From Aaosphaeria pasadenensis (lineage: Eukaryota > Ascomycota > Dothideomycetes > Pleosporales): DNA of 64,000 bases. The DNA lies in assembly GCA_022813625.1 (NCBI GenBank), contig JAKLMB010000023.1, forward strand, positions 558,001-622,000. The letters are read 5' to 3'. Position 1 is the stretch's first letter; the number at the start of each line of letters is the position of its first letter. Under the pieces are notes generated by a model. The model saw only the letters and a program-made list of their open reading frames with translations. It searched no databases and had not been told where the DNA came from. Positions 37,056-49,900 of this stretch are shown in pieces. A program made the position numbers and the translations under genes.

Positions 37056-38816
37056 TCACTGCATCAGGTCCTCCTCCAGCGGCTCCTCGAACTGCATGTC
37101 CATGGCGTCTCCTCCGCCTCCACCTTGCGTCGCCTTCTTATTCACGCGCTTGATGTGCTCGATGTACTCCTTGCTCAAGCTCAGCCTGTAGTCCGCGCTC
37201 TTGACCTGCTCGGCGAGCAGATTCGTGCGCTCCGTCTGCGCCAGGAGGGCCTGCAGCTGCTGTTTCTCCGTCTTCGCGAGGGGTCCTTTGGTCGGGTCTG
37301 GGTAGAATCGGAGGACTACGCCTAGCTCGGGTCGGTTTGTCTGCTCGAGGCTGGCGTTTAGGTCGCCGTTTGCGATCAGGCCTTCCAGGTACGTCGTCAG
37401 GTTTTGCACGGTGCCGTCCAGCGCGGCGGCTATCTTGGACACGGGAATGGCGGAGAAGGTCCGCGACAGTCGAGCGACGTAGAAGCGGTATTGGTTCTCT
37501 GCAAGCCGGTTCACGAGGCCGAGGTTTCCGTCCTGTGGAGGTGGAGGTGTAAGCGCTCGAGGTTCCCATGAAACATGTTTCATACATGGTCCTTGCGACG
37601 GGGGGAGTGGGGAAAACTTACTTCCGCCCAGGTGTCTCTGCCCGCGTTGATTTGTGCGCGCAGTTTGGGCAGGTTGCTCAGGTCGGCGAATGCATCTGCG
37701 AGCGCGTCGTAGGCTTTAGATGCGGCCTTGATGCCCTTGAATGCGCTCGTGTTGGTGGTGCGAGGGAGCGGTTTGGCCTGGTTGCATTAGAACTCATGAA
37801 AAGAGGCGCGTAGGCAGTCAATCACTTACAGTACCATGCACCAAACAAGTGACCAGGACCCACTTCTTGTATGCTTCGAGCATCAATCCATTGCCCACAC
37901 CGGTGCTCACTGGCGTGACCAAGATATGCTCCAGAAGGAGCATGGCCTTCGCCCATTGCCGCTGTCCTATGTATGCGTGTGATCCTAAAAGATAGTATTC
38001 CTGCAAATCAGAGAGTGAAATCTTATCACTATGTCCCGACTTTGCGTGAATGAAATCTCCGCTATTCGTGAGCTTGTCTGACGCTGGCACCGAGAACTCC
38101 AGGGATTCCCGCACGACCTGAGGAATGCTGCTCGGCAGGCTGTGGATGTAGTTATCAAGAATCGGATTCGCCGCGGCGTACGATCTCGTCTCAACGCATA
38201 TCCGTATGAATTGCAGGTGCACCGATGTGAAAGTGCCGGAACTCGGATCGAGTCGCAGCATCCCGGACCGTATTGGCGATATCGCAAGAGCAGGCTGCCG
38301 AAATCAGTATACCGGCCCAGATCTCATTTATTCAAGCATTCCTTTCCTAACTTACTGTGCCTGTGAACCTCGCCACTTGCTCAATGTAAGTACACAGCTT
38401 CCTCCACTCTGCACCCACGTATCGCAGTTGTATCGGATCCGCATTCTCGAGGAAATTCACCGCTTTGTTCCATAGTGCTCCTCCGGGCTTCAGTTGGTCG
38501 GAGACATGTTTTGGCGACTGGAAGGTGCCCCCAGCGGCGGCAATGCGATATTGGAGGGGGAAGATGTAGGCTATCGTGTTCACCGCGGGATTGCATATCT
38601 ACATGACCGTCAGATTACATTCCTAGGTGGCAAATGAATGGATCTTACCTCCAATACATCCTGTGATGTGTCGGCTCCCCTTGCGAAATGCTGTGGAGAT
38701 AGGTTTGCGATGTCGTGAGCGAAGCGGCGAGCTTGAATGTCGTATTCACGCTTGGACTTGAATTCTGGTGAATCCGGCTGAAATGATAATAGAAGGCTTA
38801 TGACTTCGCCCGACAT
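37056..38816 (-). CDS. csn3: COP9 signalosome subunit 3
   Basis: Five exons (38816-38649, 38598-38356, 38294-37830, 37777-37622, 37532-37056) join in phase to give 502 aa. The introns are 50-90 nt with GTAAGT-type donors. The chain is helical throughout, with LEFSVPASDK, LQEYYLLGSHAYIGQRQWAK and EAYKKWVLVTCLVHGT typical of CSN3, then a PCI-domain-like winged-helix part (ENQYRFYVARLSRTFSAIPV...AALDGTVQNLTTYLEGLI). The C-terminus is acidic (EEPLEEDLMQ). The CSN complex removes Nedd8 from cullins and controls light response and development in filamentous fungi. Subunit 3 is a scaffold with no catalytic residues. Rpn3 and other PCI proteins are the alternative, but the motifs and length favour CSN3. 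Confidence 0.85.
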
Positions 38817-39452
38817 CTTGTGAAATGTGAAAGAACTACCTTGCACAGGTCGAGAGATGGAAGCTTGTTGTGAGGACAAGGCGCGTGTGGGGTAGAGAAG
38901 CTGCTTTCTGGGCTGCTGGATGGAATGGGAGGCGGCAGGGAGGGCAATTTGTCTTTTGGTACCTCGAATCCTCCAAGACAAGAAGACGAACGAGCAAGGA
39001 AAGGAAACCAAGGGGTATCTTCTATCAGATTGAACGAACTGGTGCGCAACTAGATGGGCAATTGAAAGGCGAAGCTCGATGCAATAGCTTAGGCTGCCGT
39101 TCCATATCGCACAGACCCTCTCCGGCCCCGCCACTAAATTCATCTGTGGCTCATGAGGTCATTCAAAGCTGACCAATCAGATGCCGCCATCATATCCAAT
39201 TGCTATTTTGTAGTAGTTGGAAGGCCAGAGGGAAGGCCTAAGTATGTTAATAACCATGGCGTTGAATCTCATCAAATTGATCGAAGAATTGGATACTAAG
39301 AAGGGGTATTTGAGAGAAACGAAACTGATAAGAACGATCCTAAACTCCAACATCAATCGACCAACCTAGCAATGCCCATCTAGGTAGAACTCCAAGCAAT
39401 GCAACCCTCCCCAGCGCCAATAGCCTATATCAACAACGAAGTACAATATCAT
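38817..39452. other. Intergenic between CSN3 and BUB1
   Basis: Upstream of CSN3 and downstream of BUB1, both on the minus strand. Open stretches here are in-frame extensions or shadows without family features. Confidence 0.55.
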
Positions 39453-42400
39453 CTACCGTCGCTTGACTGATTCCTCCATCCTTCTTACCAATGCTTTTAG
39501 GCCTACACCCTTTTCGCAGTTCTCCTCCAGGTACGCCTCCATCTTCTCCCTCACAGACTTCATACCCTTTGTCACAGGAAGTTTTCGGCCTTCTTCTGCT
39601 TCAAGGTGCATCAATGGGTTGAGAAGCAAGTCGAGGACTTCGCTCCAGATGTCTGTCTGCCAGTACCTCTTCAGGCTTTCTCGGATGCGATAGGTCTTGG
39701 TCGCCCCGGCCCCAAGTGCAGCACCTCGTTCCGCCACAGTCGAGATGTATTTGCCAAAGAGCAGATTGTGGACGATACCAGCGAGACCATGGTAGTCAAT
39801 CTGGTATGTCCACGGACGAAGTTCTCGCATCTCTGCGCAATCTGCCTCCGTTGTCTTCCAGTCGGCGATGAATTGCACGTCGGGCTTGAAGACCTTCATG
39901 TCGATACCACGGCCGAAATCAATCAGAGACACGCCCTTCTCTGCCCAACCATTCCTTCCATCGCGGTGGTACTGTGCAGCCCATTCGTCAGATGGAAGAG
40001 AGTTGAAGCGTACTAGGATGTTGTCGGATTTGAGATCTCCATGTATCACCCCCTTAGAATGAAGCGACTCCACCGTCCTGAATAGCTCGATGGTGAAGAA
40101 CATGGCTAGTTGTTCGTCCATGACTCCATTATCGGCACGAGAAATATTGACCAGGTCGAGCAAGGTACCTTGGTCTCGGAATTCTTCCACCAGATAACAC
40201 TCATCCTTGAACATGTGCATCTCATAAGCATTCACAACCGAGTCAGCTGCACGGGAGACGCCTAGTCTCCTCTTAGCTTGTCGCATGATGTAAAATTCCC
40301 AGGGCGATGGTGGCTCTTCCATCTTGATAGCTTCAAGCGAGTTGCGTTTCAGACCAAATTCACCCTTGCCCATCTGAGCAGGCTTGTCCTCGTCGTCATC
40401 TTCAATTGGCTCACTTTCAGCCAGATATACTGGGGCGAAGGCTCCCTTTCCGAGCTCACGCTTGATAGTGTACATCCTGTCAGAGCCATCGAACTTGAGA
40501 ACGGGTGGCAACGACAAGTTGGTGGCAGTCTTGTCATTGGCATTCTTGCTGATTTTCGAGATCGCCTTTGTATACTTGCGAATCTCTCCACCCTTGCCAC
40601 AAATTGAATTACCATCGCCGAAGTATCCTTCATAAGTTGAGAGCGGAGGCTGAATCTGACTTAGAATAACTTCGCGGATGGCCTCATCGACAGGGTTGCA
40701 TTGCGTGTCCTTGATGATTGGCCCCTTCGGTCTTGTGTCGAGTGGCGTGGGCGGCACTACTGGCTCTGGCTTCTTCGCCTCTCGCAAGGCGAGTTGTGTG
40801 ACTTTGCCTGGAATCTCGATGTCTTTGTCCAAGTCGTGGAATGGCGAGCTCCATGGCTCGCCGTCCTCAAGGATGGCTGGGGTTCCTTTTGAGCGTGAAG
40901 GAGTCTTGGTGGCATAGTACTCTTTGTGGACGGTCCCTACGGCGATCGATGATTCTGTCTTTTCGACAATGGGCGTCATGAATGGTAGGCGGTTGTTAGC
41001 AGCCTGTGCAGGGTCACGATATGGGCGAGTCGGGATATCGTAGCCTTCTAGAGGTGGTGGGGCAAAGCTTGTAGGCAGCGATCCAGGCGAACCAGGAGAT
41101 GTAGGCGTTGCAATATCGGAATTGGCATCCTTCTCCTCACCCGGTAAAGGAATCTCATCAAATGAATCCTCTTCAGACTGGACGGAGTCGTTATCCTCGT
41201 CATCATCCTCGTCCTCGTCTCCCTGCCGATGCTCCTTGGGGACATGCTTGCTTTCTGTGAATTCAGACCACTCCGAAACACTTTTCACATCAGTCATGTC
41301 TGCTTGGCTCTCCTCGTCGGAATCATCATCTTCGTCCTCGTCGACTGTTGTCCGCAGTGTGAAATCGGCTGCTGTCGTGTCGTCGCCAAACTCACTGGTG
41401 GCGCCCGATAAGTGACCGGTGCCAGTACTGTCTCCAGCACTCGTATACCCATCTTCATCGTCGTCATCGTCGTCATCTTCACTGCTATCTTCTTCGCTCT
41501 CAACTTCTTCTGCAGCTTCCGCTGGATTTTTCAATGGCTGATTGAAGATCTCGTAGATGTCGTCCATTGCCTCCTTCGTGTGTAGAGTCATTGTTGCTTC
41601 TTTCCCACCTTTCCTGCGTTTGACCTTCTTGCCAGTAGGGGAATCAAGATTCGTTTGGACTAGATTAATCAGTATAGGGTGTGCGGATACAGGGGTAGAA
41701 ATAAAATACTTGTCTGGGTCTCGCCACGAATCTCTCGCACTTCCATCACTTTGATCTTTCTCGTCCGGTTGGCGCGCTCCTCCCGTCGTGCTCTCCTGGC
41801 AGCTTTGGCCTTGTCTAGTTCAGCTTGAGATGGTGGTGTGTTTTCATCATTCTCTGCATTGTCATCGACACTACCTTTGAGAGGAACTGTTTGAGGCCGG
41901 GAAGACTTGTCTGCCAAAACCTTGGGGGCTAGTGGTGCTGGCCTTTCCTTTGCCTGCCTTGCTGCTTCGGCTTCGGCAGACTCCTGTCTCCGCTGCTGCT
42001 CTTCTCTACGTCGAATTGCATTCCAGTCACGATCTAGCAACCCTCGGTGCCCGGCACGGAGCTCTTCAAAACAGAGTTCTACTGTTAGGTCATCGGGATC
42101 AGGATAGAGCGTGGTCAGATCAATAGAGATGACTTCGAGCTTTCCGGTTTTAGGATTCACAGTCTGCTGGAATTCACGGAAGGGATGTGGTTTGGACTTT
42201 TCATTTGGAGAGCTCGATACGTTCTGAATATACATGATAGGCAAGCGCCAAACCAATTAGTCCTGTGATCGTAAATAAAAGAAGGGGGACGGGATGTGCG
42301 GAACTAACTCACCTCATCCTTGAAAATCATCATCTTCTGAACACCAGTGTTCTTCTTTCCGACCTTGAGAGTCTCGCCAGCCCATGGCCGAGCCTCTGTG

Positions 42401-43296
42401 GTGTTCTCCTTCTTTCGATCTGCCAACGATCCGATGCTATCCCAACCCTTTGAGCTCCCGCTAGAACCAGGTTTCGGTGGTTGCTCTGCATCCGAGAAAA
42501 TGGCCAACTTCTGCTTCCCTGGCTTCGCGGCGCCACCTCCCATCCGCGTTCGGTGTTGTGCTTGAGGATCGAGGCTCAAAGGGGAAGCATGCGAGAAAGG
42601 ATCAATTTTAGCTGCAAGTGCCGGTCGAACTGCGGGAAGCGCGGGGCTCGTTGGCTCAGCAGCTCCTTGTGGTCTGCTTTCGAATCGATGTTGAAATTCG
42701 CCATATTTTCGAATGAGTCTCTCAGCTGGACGCGCCTCGCGCTCGATTCCCATTGCATAGACCTCCTCCGCCTGTGTCCACCGTCCCGCGGTCTCTAGCC
42801 AAGCCGCAAATTCTTCGTAGAAGAGTGCAAGCCCATCGCCGATACCGTGTTGTGTAAGGTATGCAAAGGCCTCGCGAGGGGCATCAGAAAATAGGCGAAT
42901 GTAGTGGAGCCACAGTTTAAGGTAGCGGGGATCATTCTTGTAATGTGTCGATGATTGGAAGGCTTTTGTCGCCCGCTCGAGCAGCGGGCAGAGTTGTGAT
43001 TGTGGTGTATTTTGCGCAGAAGGGTACGCGTCTAATGTCCACTTTACGTAGCGATCGTAAACATCCAAAGGATCGTCCGACTCATCGATATTCTGCAGTT
43101 CTTTCTCGAACTCCTGACGAGCCACGCTGTTTGAATCGTGCAATTGCGACGGCGATGGTGTTTGGCCTGAAGCGGATGAGAGGGGTGGCGTATAAAGCTG
43201 TGCGAGTGCCTTTGCAGAGCGGCCACTCGGGAGAGATTGGATGTTCTCCTTTTGGTTTTCGATGATTTCGAAGTCGATTAGGTCCTCGGAACCCAT
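39453..43296 (-). CDS. BUB1: Spindle-checkpoint kinase, undivided Bub1/Mad3
   Basis: Exons 43296-42313, 42223-41710 and 41659-39453 join in phase to give 1234 aa. The order is: a KEN box at 16-18; the Bub1/Mad3 TPR region at about 60-210 (DPLDVYDRYVKWTLDAYPS, RYLKLWLHYIRLF); a second KEN box at 296-298; a GLEBS-type Bub3-binding motif ending CFEELRA at about 379-385; a basic coiled region; long Asp/Glu/Ser tracts at about 545-670; and a C-terminal kinase domain at about 900-1230. The kinase has GKGAFAPVY, HGDLKSDN (HGD in place of HRD, as in Bub1 kinases) and LIDFGRG. It acts at kinetochores, phosphorylating histone H2A and supporting the mitotic checkpoint complex. Intron 2 (ETQT to IQTNLDSPTG) uses an unusual GTATTT donor. 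Confidence 0.95.
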
Positions 43297-43905
43297 GGTG
43301 GTGGTTGAGGGAGGGTATCACAAAAAGTAAAGAAGAAAGAAGCCGGACCCAAGATACAAATAAAATAAGGTTCCTCTTACCTGGGCGTCGAAGTCGTGGT
43401 GTGTGTTATGTTATGGGAGTTGAAGTTGTGCGCTGGCGGGGTGTTGTTTCTTTGGAGTCTACACACAGACCCGATTCGGAAATAAACGCCCGTGCGCCAC
43501 CCGTTGCTACAGTAACCTTTCCGACGCCTGATGGGCTGTTTAATCCTCCTATCGATTATATTGTAGTATGTGCATCATAGATTGCACGAGCTCGCATGTC
43601 ATGAATCCTATATATGCTTAGAGCACATGCTGAGATCTTGCCTGGCTTCTGGCTATCATTGCTTGATCAAAAGAAGGTTTTCTCATAGGATTGACAGCTC
43701 CATCATAAAGGTTTTACACACTTCTCAGAAGCATATCTTCAGATTCAATTATTTATGGTATCAAGAGACTCTTGAATTAACGTAGAGCTAAATGTATTTG
43801 GCATGTGCCTTCGATACAGCCCAAAGCTATCAATACTTGAATATACGCGGGCTTCATTGCCGTACCTCTAGCAAACAATCAAAGGCTCTTTACCTCAGAA
43901 TATCT
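43297..43905. other. Intergenic between BUB1 and the DNMT5-type gene
   Basis: AT-rich 609 bp with no gene seen. It holds the BUB1 promoter and the 3' end of the DNMT5-type gene. Confidence 0.6.
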
Positions 43906-46900
43906 CTAGTCCTCGCTAAACCATTCTGCCAAAGGAATCAAGGATGTCAGTCTCTCATCACATCCCTTTTTTATCCCGAGTTTCTGACATTGTTCTTCAT
44001 TCTCCAGCCAAGACTGGGGGACAAGATGTGCCACTTTCTCGGAATCGACTACCATTTTCGTTCTCTCCGGCTTCACTTCCCCTTTATTGTTCGGACTTAA
44101 TAGAACACCATGTCTGCTAAGTGCATCGGTTCTTCTATGCCTTCGCTGAAGAACATCGACGTCGATTGTATACAGTGCGGCGAAATGGTAGACAAGCACT
44201 TTCTTTTTTTGCCCGTACCTTCGACAACGTGCTATTGCCTGCGTCATCGCAGCGTCGTACTGCTCTTGGGTTTCTGTGATAAGTGGCGAAATAAAAACGA
44301 CGTGGTTTGCGTTAACAAGATTCAGTCCAGCAGCAGACTCATCTGCAAGATTCAAGACGAGCACTTTTACCATGCTCTTTGCGTTGCTGTTATCTTGAAA
44401 CTCTCGTATCTTGTCGACATCTGCACTTCTATTCGTGACAATTGCATGTGCTCTAATTTTAGCAGATCGCAGAGCTTGGTGCACCATACCAACTGCTTGC
44501 TCATTTGGTGCGAATAACACCATCTGTTCGTCCTCCGGAATATCTTTAAGGAGTTGAAGCAAGTAATCTATCTTCTTTCCTCGACCTGTTGACGAGTTTA
44601 AGTCCCGTAGAGGTCTTAGATCAGAGGTCTTGATTAGGTCTTCTGCTGTCATTCGTGCATCGCAGTCTTTGTGAACGCATACGTCGCCATCAGCTCTAGA
44701 GGTTAAGCATGACTGACAGACGACATGCCCACAGTAAGCTGAGAGGTATAGCTGGGAGAGGATTCTGGATCTGCGGCATGAAGTGCACTCATGACTTGTG
44801 TTGTCTTGGTCTTCAGAGTGAACCGGCAGAATAGCTTTAATAGCATTGGTGAATCGAAGAGACCTTCTGCGGGACACGAGCTCCTGCGCCAGACTACGCA
44901 GCTCAGCAGTCTTTTCTTTGAGGTCTTTAGATGGTCTTTTCGAGGGCGATGATGATGTCGAAGACTTTGCCCGACTGATCAAACGGCGCATATCCATGGT
45001 AGCGTCCATGTCCCCTAATGTATGATCGGATGTGATATCCTTTATGAAGACAGAAAAGTGCTTGCTCGACTTGTGAGAAACCCACCCTAACTTGGCAGCA
45101 CGGTCCAAGATTTTCCGGATCTCGGCCTCTGTTTCGTTAATAGCATCGACGCGCTTGCGAATGATTCCACTAATCGTAGCATCCTGCTCGCACGAGAGTG
45201 CCAAACTCAAAAGCGCCGCTTCACCAGATACCGCATTGTTCAGGGCTATGTTGAATCGAGCTGGAAATCTGGACTTTGGCCGGTCCCTTGCTTGTTTCCT
45301 TTGCATATTGTGAGCAATCAAATGTTGCGAGAGCTCTAAATACATGCTGTGATGGGCAAGGCCAAGCTTGATAGCATAAAGAGACTCTTTGCATTGGATG
45401 CGATCCAATGCTGCTGAATTTTGTCGCGCAAAATCATCCAGAAATTGCTGTGCTCGTCGATGTCGCTCAGCATGCCAATTGTAAGAGAACGCTTCCATTC
45501 TAGCACACATGTCCTCAGTGATGGTCAGGTCTTGCCTAAGCCTCTTTTCTGATAGACTTGATCCCATGTTGTGTGCGTATGCGGAACGACCCAAAGTAGC
45601 ACCTAGCAGTCTCGCGACCTGACAAATATCTGTAAAGTCCCCTAAAGCAGGCGTTCCGGAAAGGGCCCAACGCTTGTGACCTGATAAATTTTCAACAAGC
45701 GCATATGCCGATGAGTTCTTCAGATCGCTACTGCAGAGATAATGATACTCATCAATCACAATCCGGTTGAATGTGAATAGATGCAGAAGTGGGAAACCGT
45801 ATGATGTCCAGTCGTCGGTTTGGCTCTTGCTTGTATACCTAGGCCTCGTACCGCTCTTCACATCCTGGACGGGCACCTTTGACAAGTCTAGGTTCCTGCT
45901 CTTGTAGGATTGATATGCACTCCCGTGTTGAGGTTTTAAAGGCACAATCCCCTTGAAGCCTGGTTGCTTAAGGCGGGCCTCTAGTGCCTCTTTCTTACCT
46001 CGCTTGAACAATCTTACTCCCTCTTGCACAAGTTCTTTTACTCGACTTGGAATCTCCAAATTAACATATTTAAGCCATGAATAAAAAGCTCGTTTTTCCT
46101 GTTTTGGTGCTATTTTAGGCATGGCAGTAAAATCTGCAAGCTGCCTAATGTACTCATCATCAGCAAGGACATTCCATGGTACAATGACGACTCGGCTGTT
46201 TTGAATATCAGCAATTGTCGTTCGTTTTAGGTCGTCCATGCTTCCTATTGACCGCACGCCCATTTGAGCGCATTGCGTCTTCCCTAAGAACTTAACGAAT
46301 TCGTCGTGCCATTGCCTATAGAGAGTCTGAGGACAGACTATTAGAGTAGCAGCCGTCGAGACCAAGCCAAGCGGGTCTGTAAGTCCTTGAGGAGGAGCAC
46401 CGTAGACCTCGTCAATCTCATACTCCCTCTGGATAAGCGCAATAGTCGTGACTGTCTTGCCAAAGGAAGGCAAATCAGCCAGAATACCACCGCGGATAAC
46501 AGTCTTGTACTGAATGCGGACATCTGCTCTCCAATGTAACCGAGCGTCAATGGCTTCCTCAATTTCTTCAATTGTTAAAACCTGCCCCTTTTCTTGATCA
46601 ATCATCCAAGATAGCGACTTTTCTTGGGACGTGGTCAGATCATGCTTTAAAGAGAGATTGCTAGTATAAGGCTTCTGTAATGCGCAGCTTTGTAGTTGAA
46701 AGCCCTGAGGAGCCTCACGTGCCGAATCTTCTACGTGGTCCAATGTCAACCTCCACGCTGCTGTATAGTCATGCTGGGTTTCAGCATGATTCCGTGCGCG
46801 ATGTAATAAGGCGGCGATGTTGAACCTCATCTGAAGGCGACCCTTACTACCTTCTCTCAGCGCTTGATGTGTAAAAATAGACCTGCGTGATCGTAATCTG

Positions 46901-49900
46901 CGTTCGAATTCTGCAATAGCTTCTTCATCCACTTGTGAGATTGCTTCTCCTTTGCCATTGATGCTGTATAACGGTCTAGGGATAGGAGGCGCACAGTCGC
47001 ACATAGGCTCTGGAGCGCATGCTGTGATGTCTGCCCATTCTGAGAAGCCACGTACTAGTCTCGCGTGTTCCAATGCCCATGAATGCGTAGCAAGGTTAAA
47101 AGCTCCTTCAACGTCTGGTATCGTCACCTCCAAGATTGGTATTGACTGGTCACAGCGACGGACTTCCTTCGCTGCAAAGGCAGAGACCAACGCTGTTATT
47201 CGTTCAATAGGCGGAACAGCGGGCGTTAGCCTCAGATCAACTCGTTGCCAATTTTCAGTACTCTCAACACTGATATTATGAGATGTTCTGTGGGTTGACC
47301 ATGGTCTCCATGTAGAAGCGCAACGAGCGATCACTCTGCACGGTCTGTCGAGTCTTGCATGATGGCAACGCTCGCTAAAGATGAAGGAATCCTGGTGACC
47401 GGGTCCTATTAGGTTCGACTCGAGGAACAAGTACATGCTTCCTCCCTGCTGTGTGCTTTTATAACAGCTCGACATTGCGGTCCCACAATCCGGCAGTAGC
47501 ATATATGTGCCATCGAGATTGTCAGACTTGGATATGGAAGTATCGTCTACGTCTAAAGACACTGGCATAGTCTCCTTTTGGTAATCTCTGAGACCGAGCC
47601 TGCATCTCCATGAGGCCGTGCGATCTGGAGACGCTGTTATGGTGATTGTGCGGCTTTCGCTTTGGGGAATGCGCAAATGCCACTCTGGATTAAGCAATGA
47701 CTTGCCTACTTCTCCTTGTGCAATAGGCCTTAACAACGCTTTTCGCAACAGACTGTTGCCCGCTTGATTGGCTGGACAGAGCAAAAACAGGATCCAACTG
47801 GCTTGCTTTCCAACATTCAACTCAAGTTTTGCATGGTCAGAGGCGTAGCGTATCGCCCAATAACCATTCCTTCGCGTGAAAGTCTTCAGATTAAACTTTG
47901 TAGCATGAATGCCTGCTTTCTTAAGCACACTTATGAGGGGAAGTCGAATTTTCTCATCAAGGATCCGATAACGACGAGCAATATCTGCCCCACTTGGAAA
48001 GCCAGAAATCTGCAAACGGGCGGGTAGTTTTAGTCGCCATTTACGCTCAAAAGCCCAAGGCATGAGCCGCTTTTCATGAACAAGAGTTTCTTGATATACA
48101 TGTCTTGGATTCCCTATGCAGGGCGTGCATGCTGTATGATTGCACTTGCTGCATACCTGAATATGTGCCTTTGAGACACGTGCTGAGTTCTCGCAGGCAC
48201 AAAGCCGTGAACTTATTAAAGCATCCCTAGCGAGTTGAGATACATTTATCTTAGACGTGTCTATGGGTAAAATTGTATCCTTTCTCATGTTCAACATCTG
48301 GTCTTTTCTAATCGATGTAGGCCTGATTTTCTTACTAGCCGCAGTTGCCAGAGGAAGGCTATGGTGTAATCGAGTCCCTACGCCGATGAACGCGGAAAGA
48401 AGCGAGGCTCCAATAACGGTGGTAGACATTGCATTACCAGCCAGGTCCTGTAATTCCTTTTGTGTCTCCCTTGTAAAATGGAGGTTTTTGTACGGTATGC
48501 CCTGTAGAATAAGAAGCTGACTGCCCAGCAGCGCGCTTTGCCTGTTGGTCATAAAATTGTTCCCAGATGGCGTAATGCACGAGACTATACCAAGAGTTGG
48601 CTTGAATCGATCAACGTTCTGAGACACGTCCCACACTGCCATCTTGTATAGCGAGTCTGCGCCATTTTTCGCAAGTTGAAGGTGAGCGATGTCAATAGCT
48701 TCACATGCCCTGCTAGATTGCGCTCTATACCAATTGTAATTGGCGATGTCTGGTGGCCGGACTTGCCCAGTTGCACTCCAGTTCGTCACTGGTCGCTTGT
48801 TACCCAGTTTTTCCTCAGAACGAATTTCATCGTATCTCAGCCTGCAAAGATTCCAGTCTGTATCCCAGTTCCGTGACTTGAAGAAACGCTGATCGAAGTC
48901 ACCCATTGTAAGGAAGTCCTCGTCCATAAGGAAGTCTTCGAAAGTGCTGCTGCAAGGGCGCTCTAAATGAGTCATCGTCGTTCTCCATGTGCTTGTTGCT
49001 TTCCGAGAATCTTTGCCACAAAATTTCTTGTCGACAACGATCATGTACATTCTTTGGCGCGTTTGCGGCAGACTATATAATTTTGTGTCGCATATGAGCC
49101 AGGAAGCTTCGTACCCAATTCCGCTCCACTTAACCTTGAGACTGTCCCAGAGTTGGTTGGTGGCCTTGACATTCTCGATAAGAATAACTTTTGGACGTCT
49201 TGTCTTCGCATAAGTAAAAATACCTAAGAATGTATCGCCTGATTCCCCGCCAGCGTTAAGAGACTTCTTGTTGTTGTTAAGAGTCGATAAATCTTTACAC
49301 ACGAATCCAGCAATCAGGAAGTCGATGTCTCGAGGAATAGGAACCTTTGCGCCATAAATAGTGGTTGCAGTTTCGGCTTTCTCATCGATAAAGTCGCAGA
49401 CATCTCGAAGAATAGTAGAGCCAGGAAAGTTTCTTGCAATATATGCTTGTTTAAAGCCTTCGATCTCAGCACTAAAGACATGCTCCACATTAAGAGGTCC
49501 TTGTCCTTGTAGTTCGAGAGCTTTCGAAATCAGCTGCAGGGCTATAATGGGAGCCTCCGTACCCGACAACATCGTGCCTACTCTGAGCTTTCGTCCAGCG
49601 AGGCCTTTGAGCGAAGCACCTAACCCAAGATTCAGTGCTCTCGACACCATATCGTCGAATATGCTGTCAACATCGGCAAGCGGTGGCAGACTCAGATTAA
49701 TACCTTTGTCATGCTTTGTTTTGCTAGATTTACTTGCTGATGATTTGGCCTTAGACGATTTGCTCTGTGACAAGTGGATCATGTTCTCTTCGACAGCAAG
49801 CTCATTACAAGAGCTCTCCCCTTCACTAAGAGAACTTGCGCCATTGTCATCATCTGTAAGAACTTCTGGCTCAAATATAGAATCGCTAAGACTCGATTCG

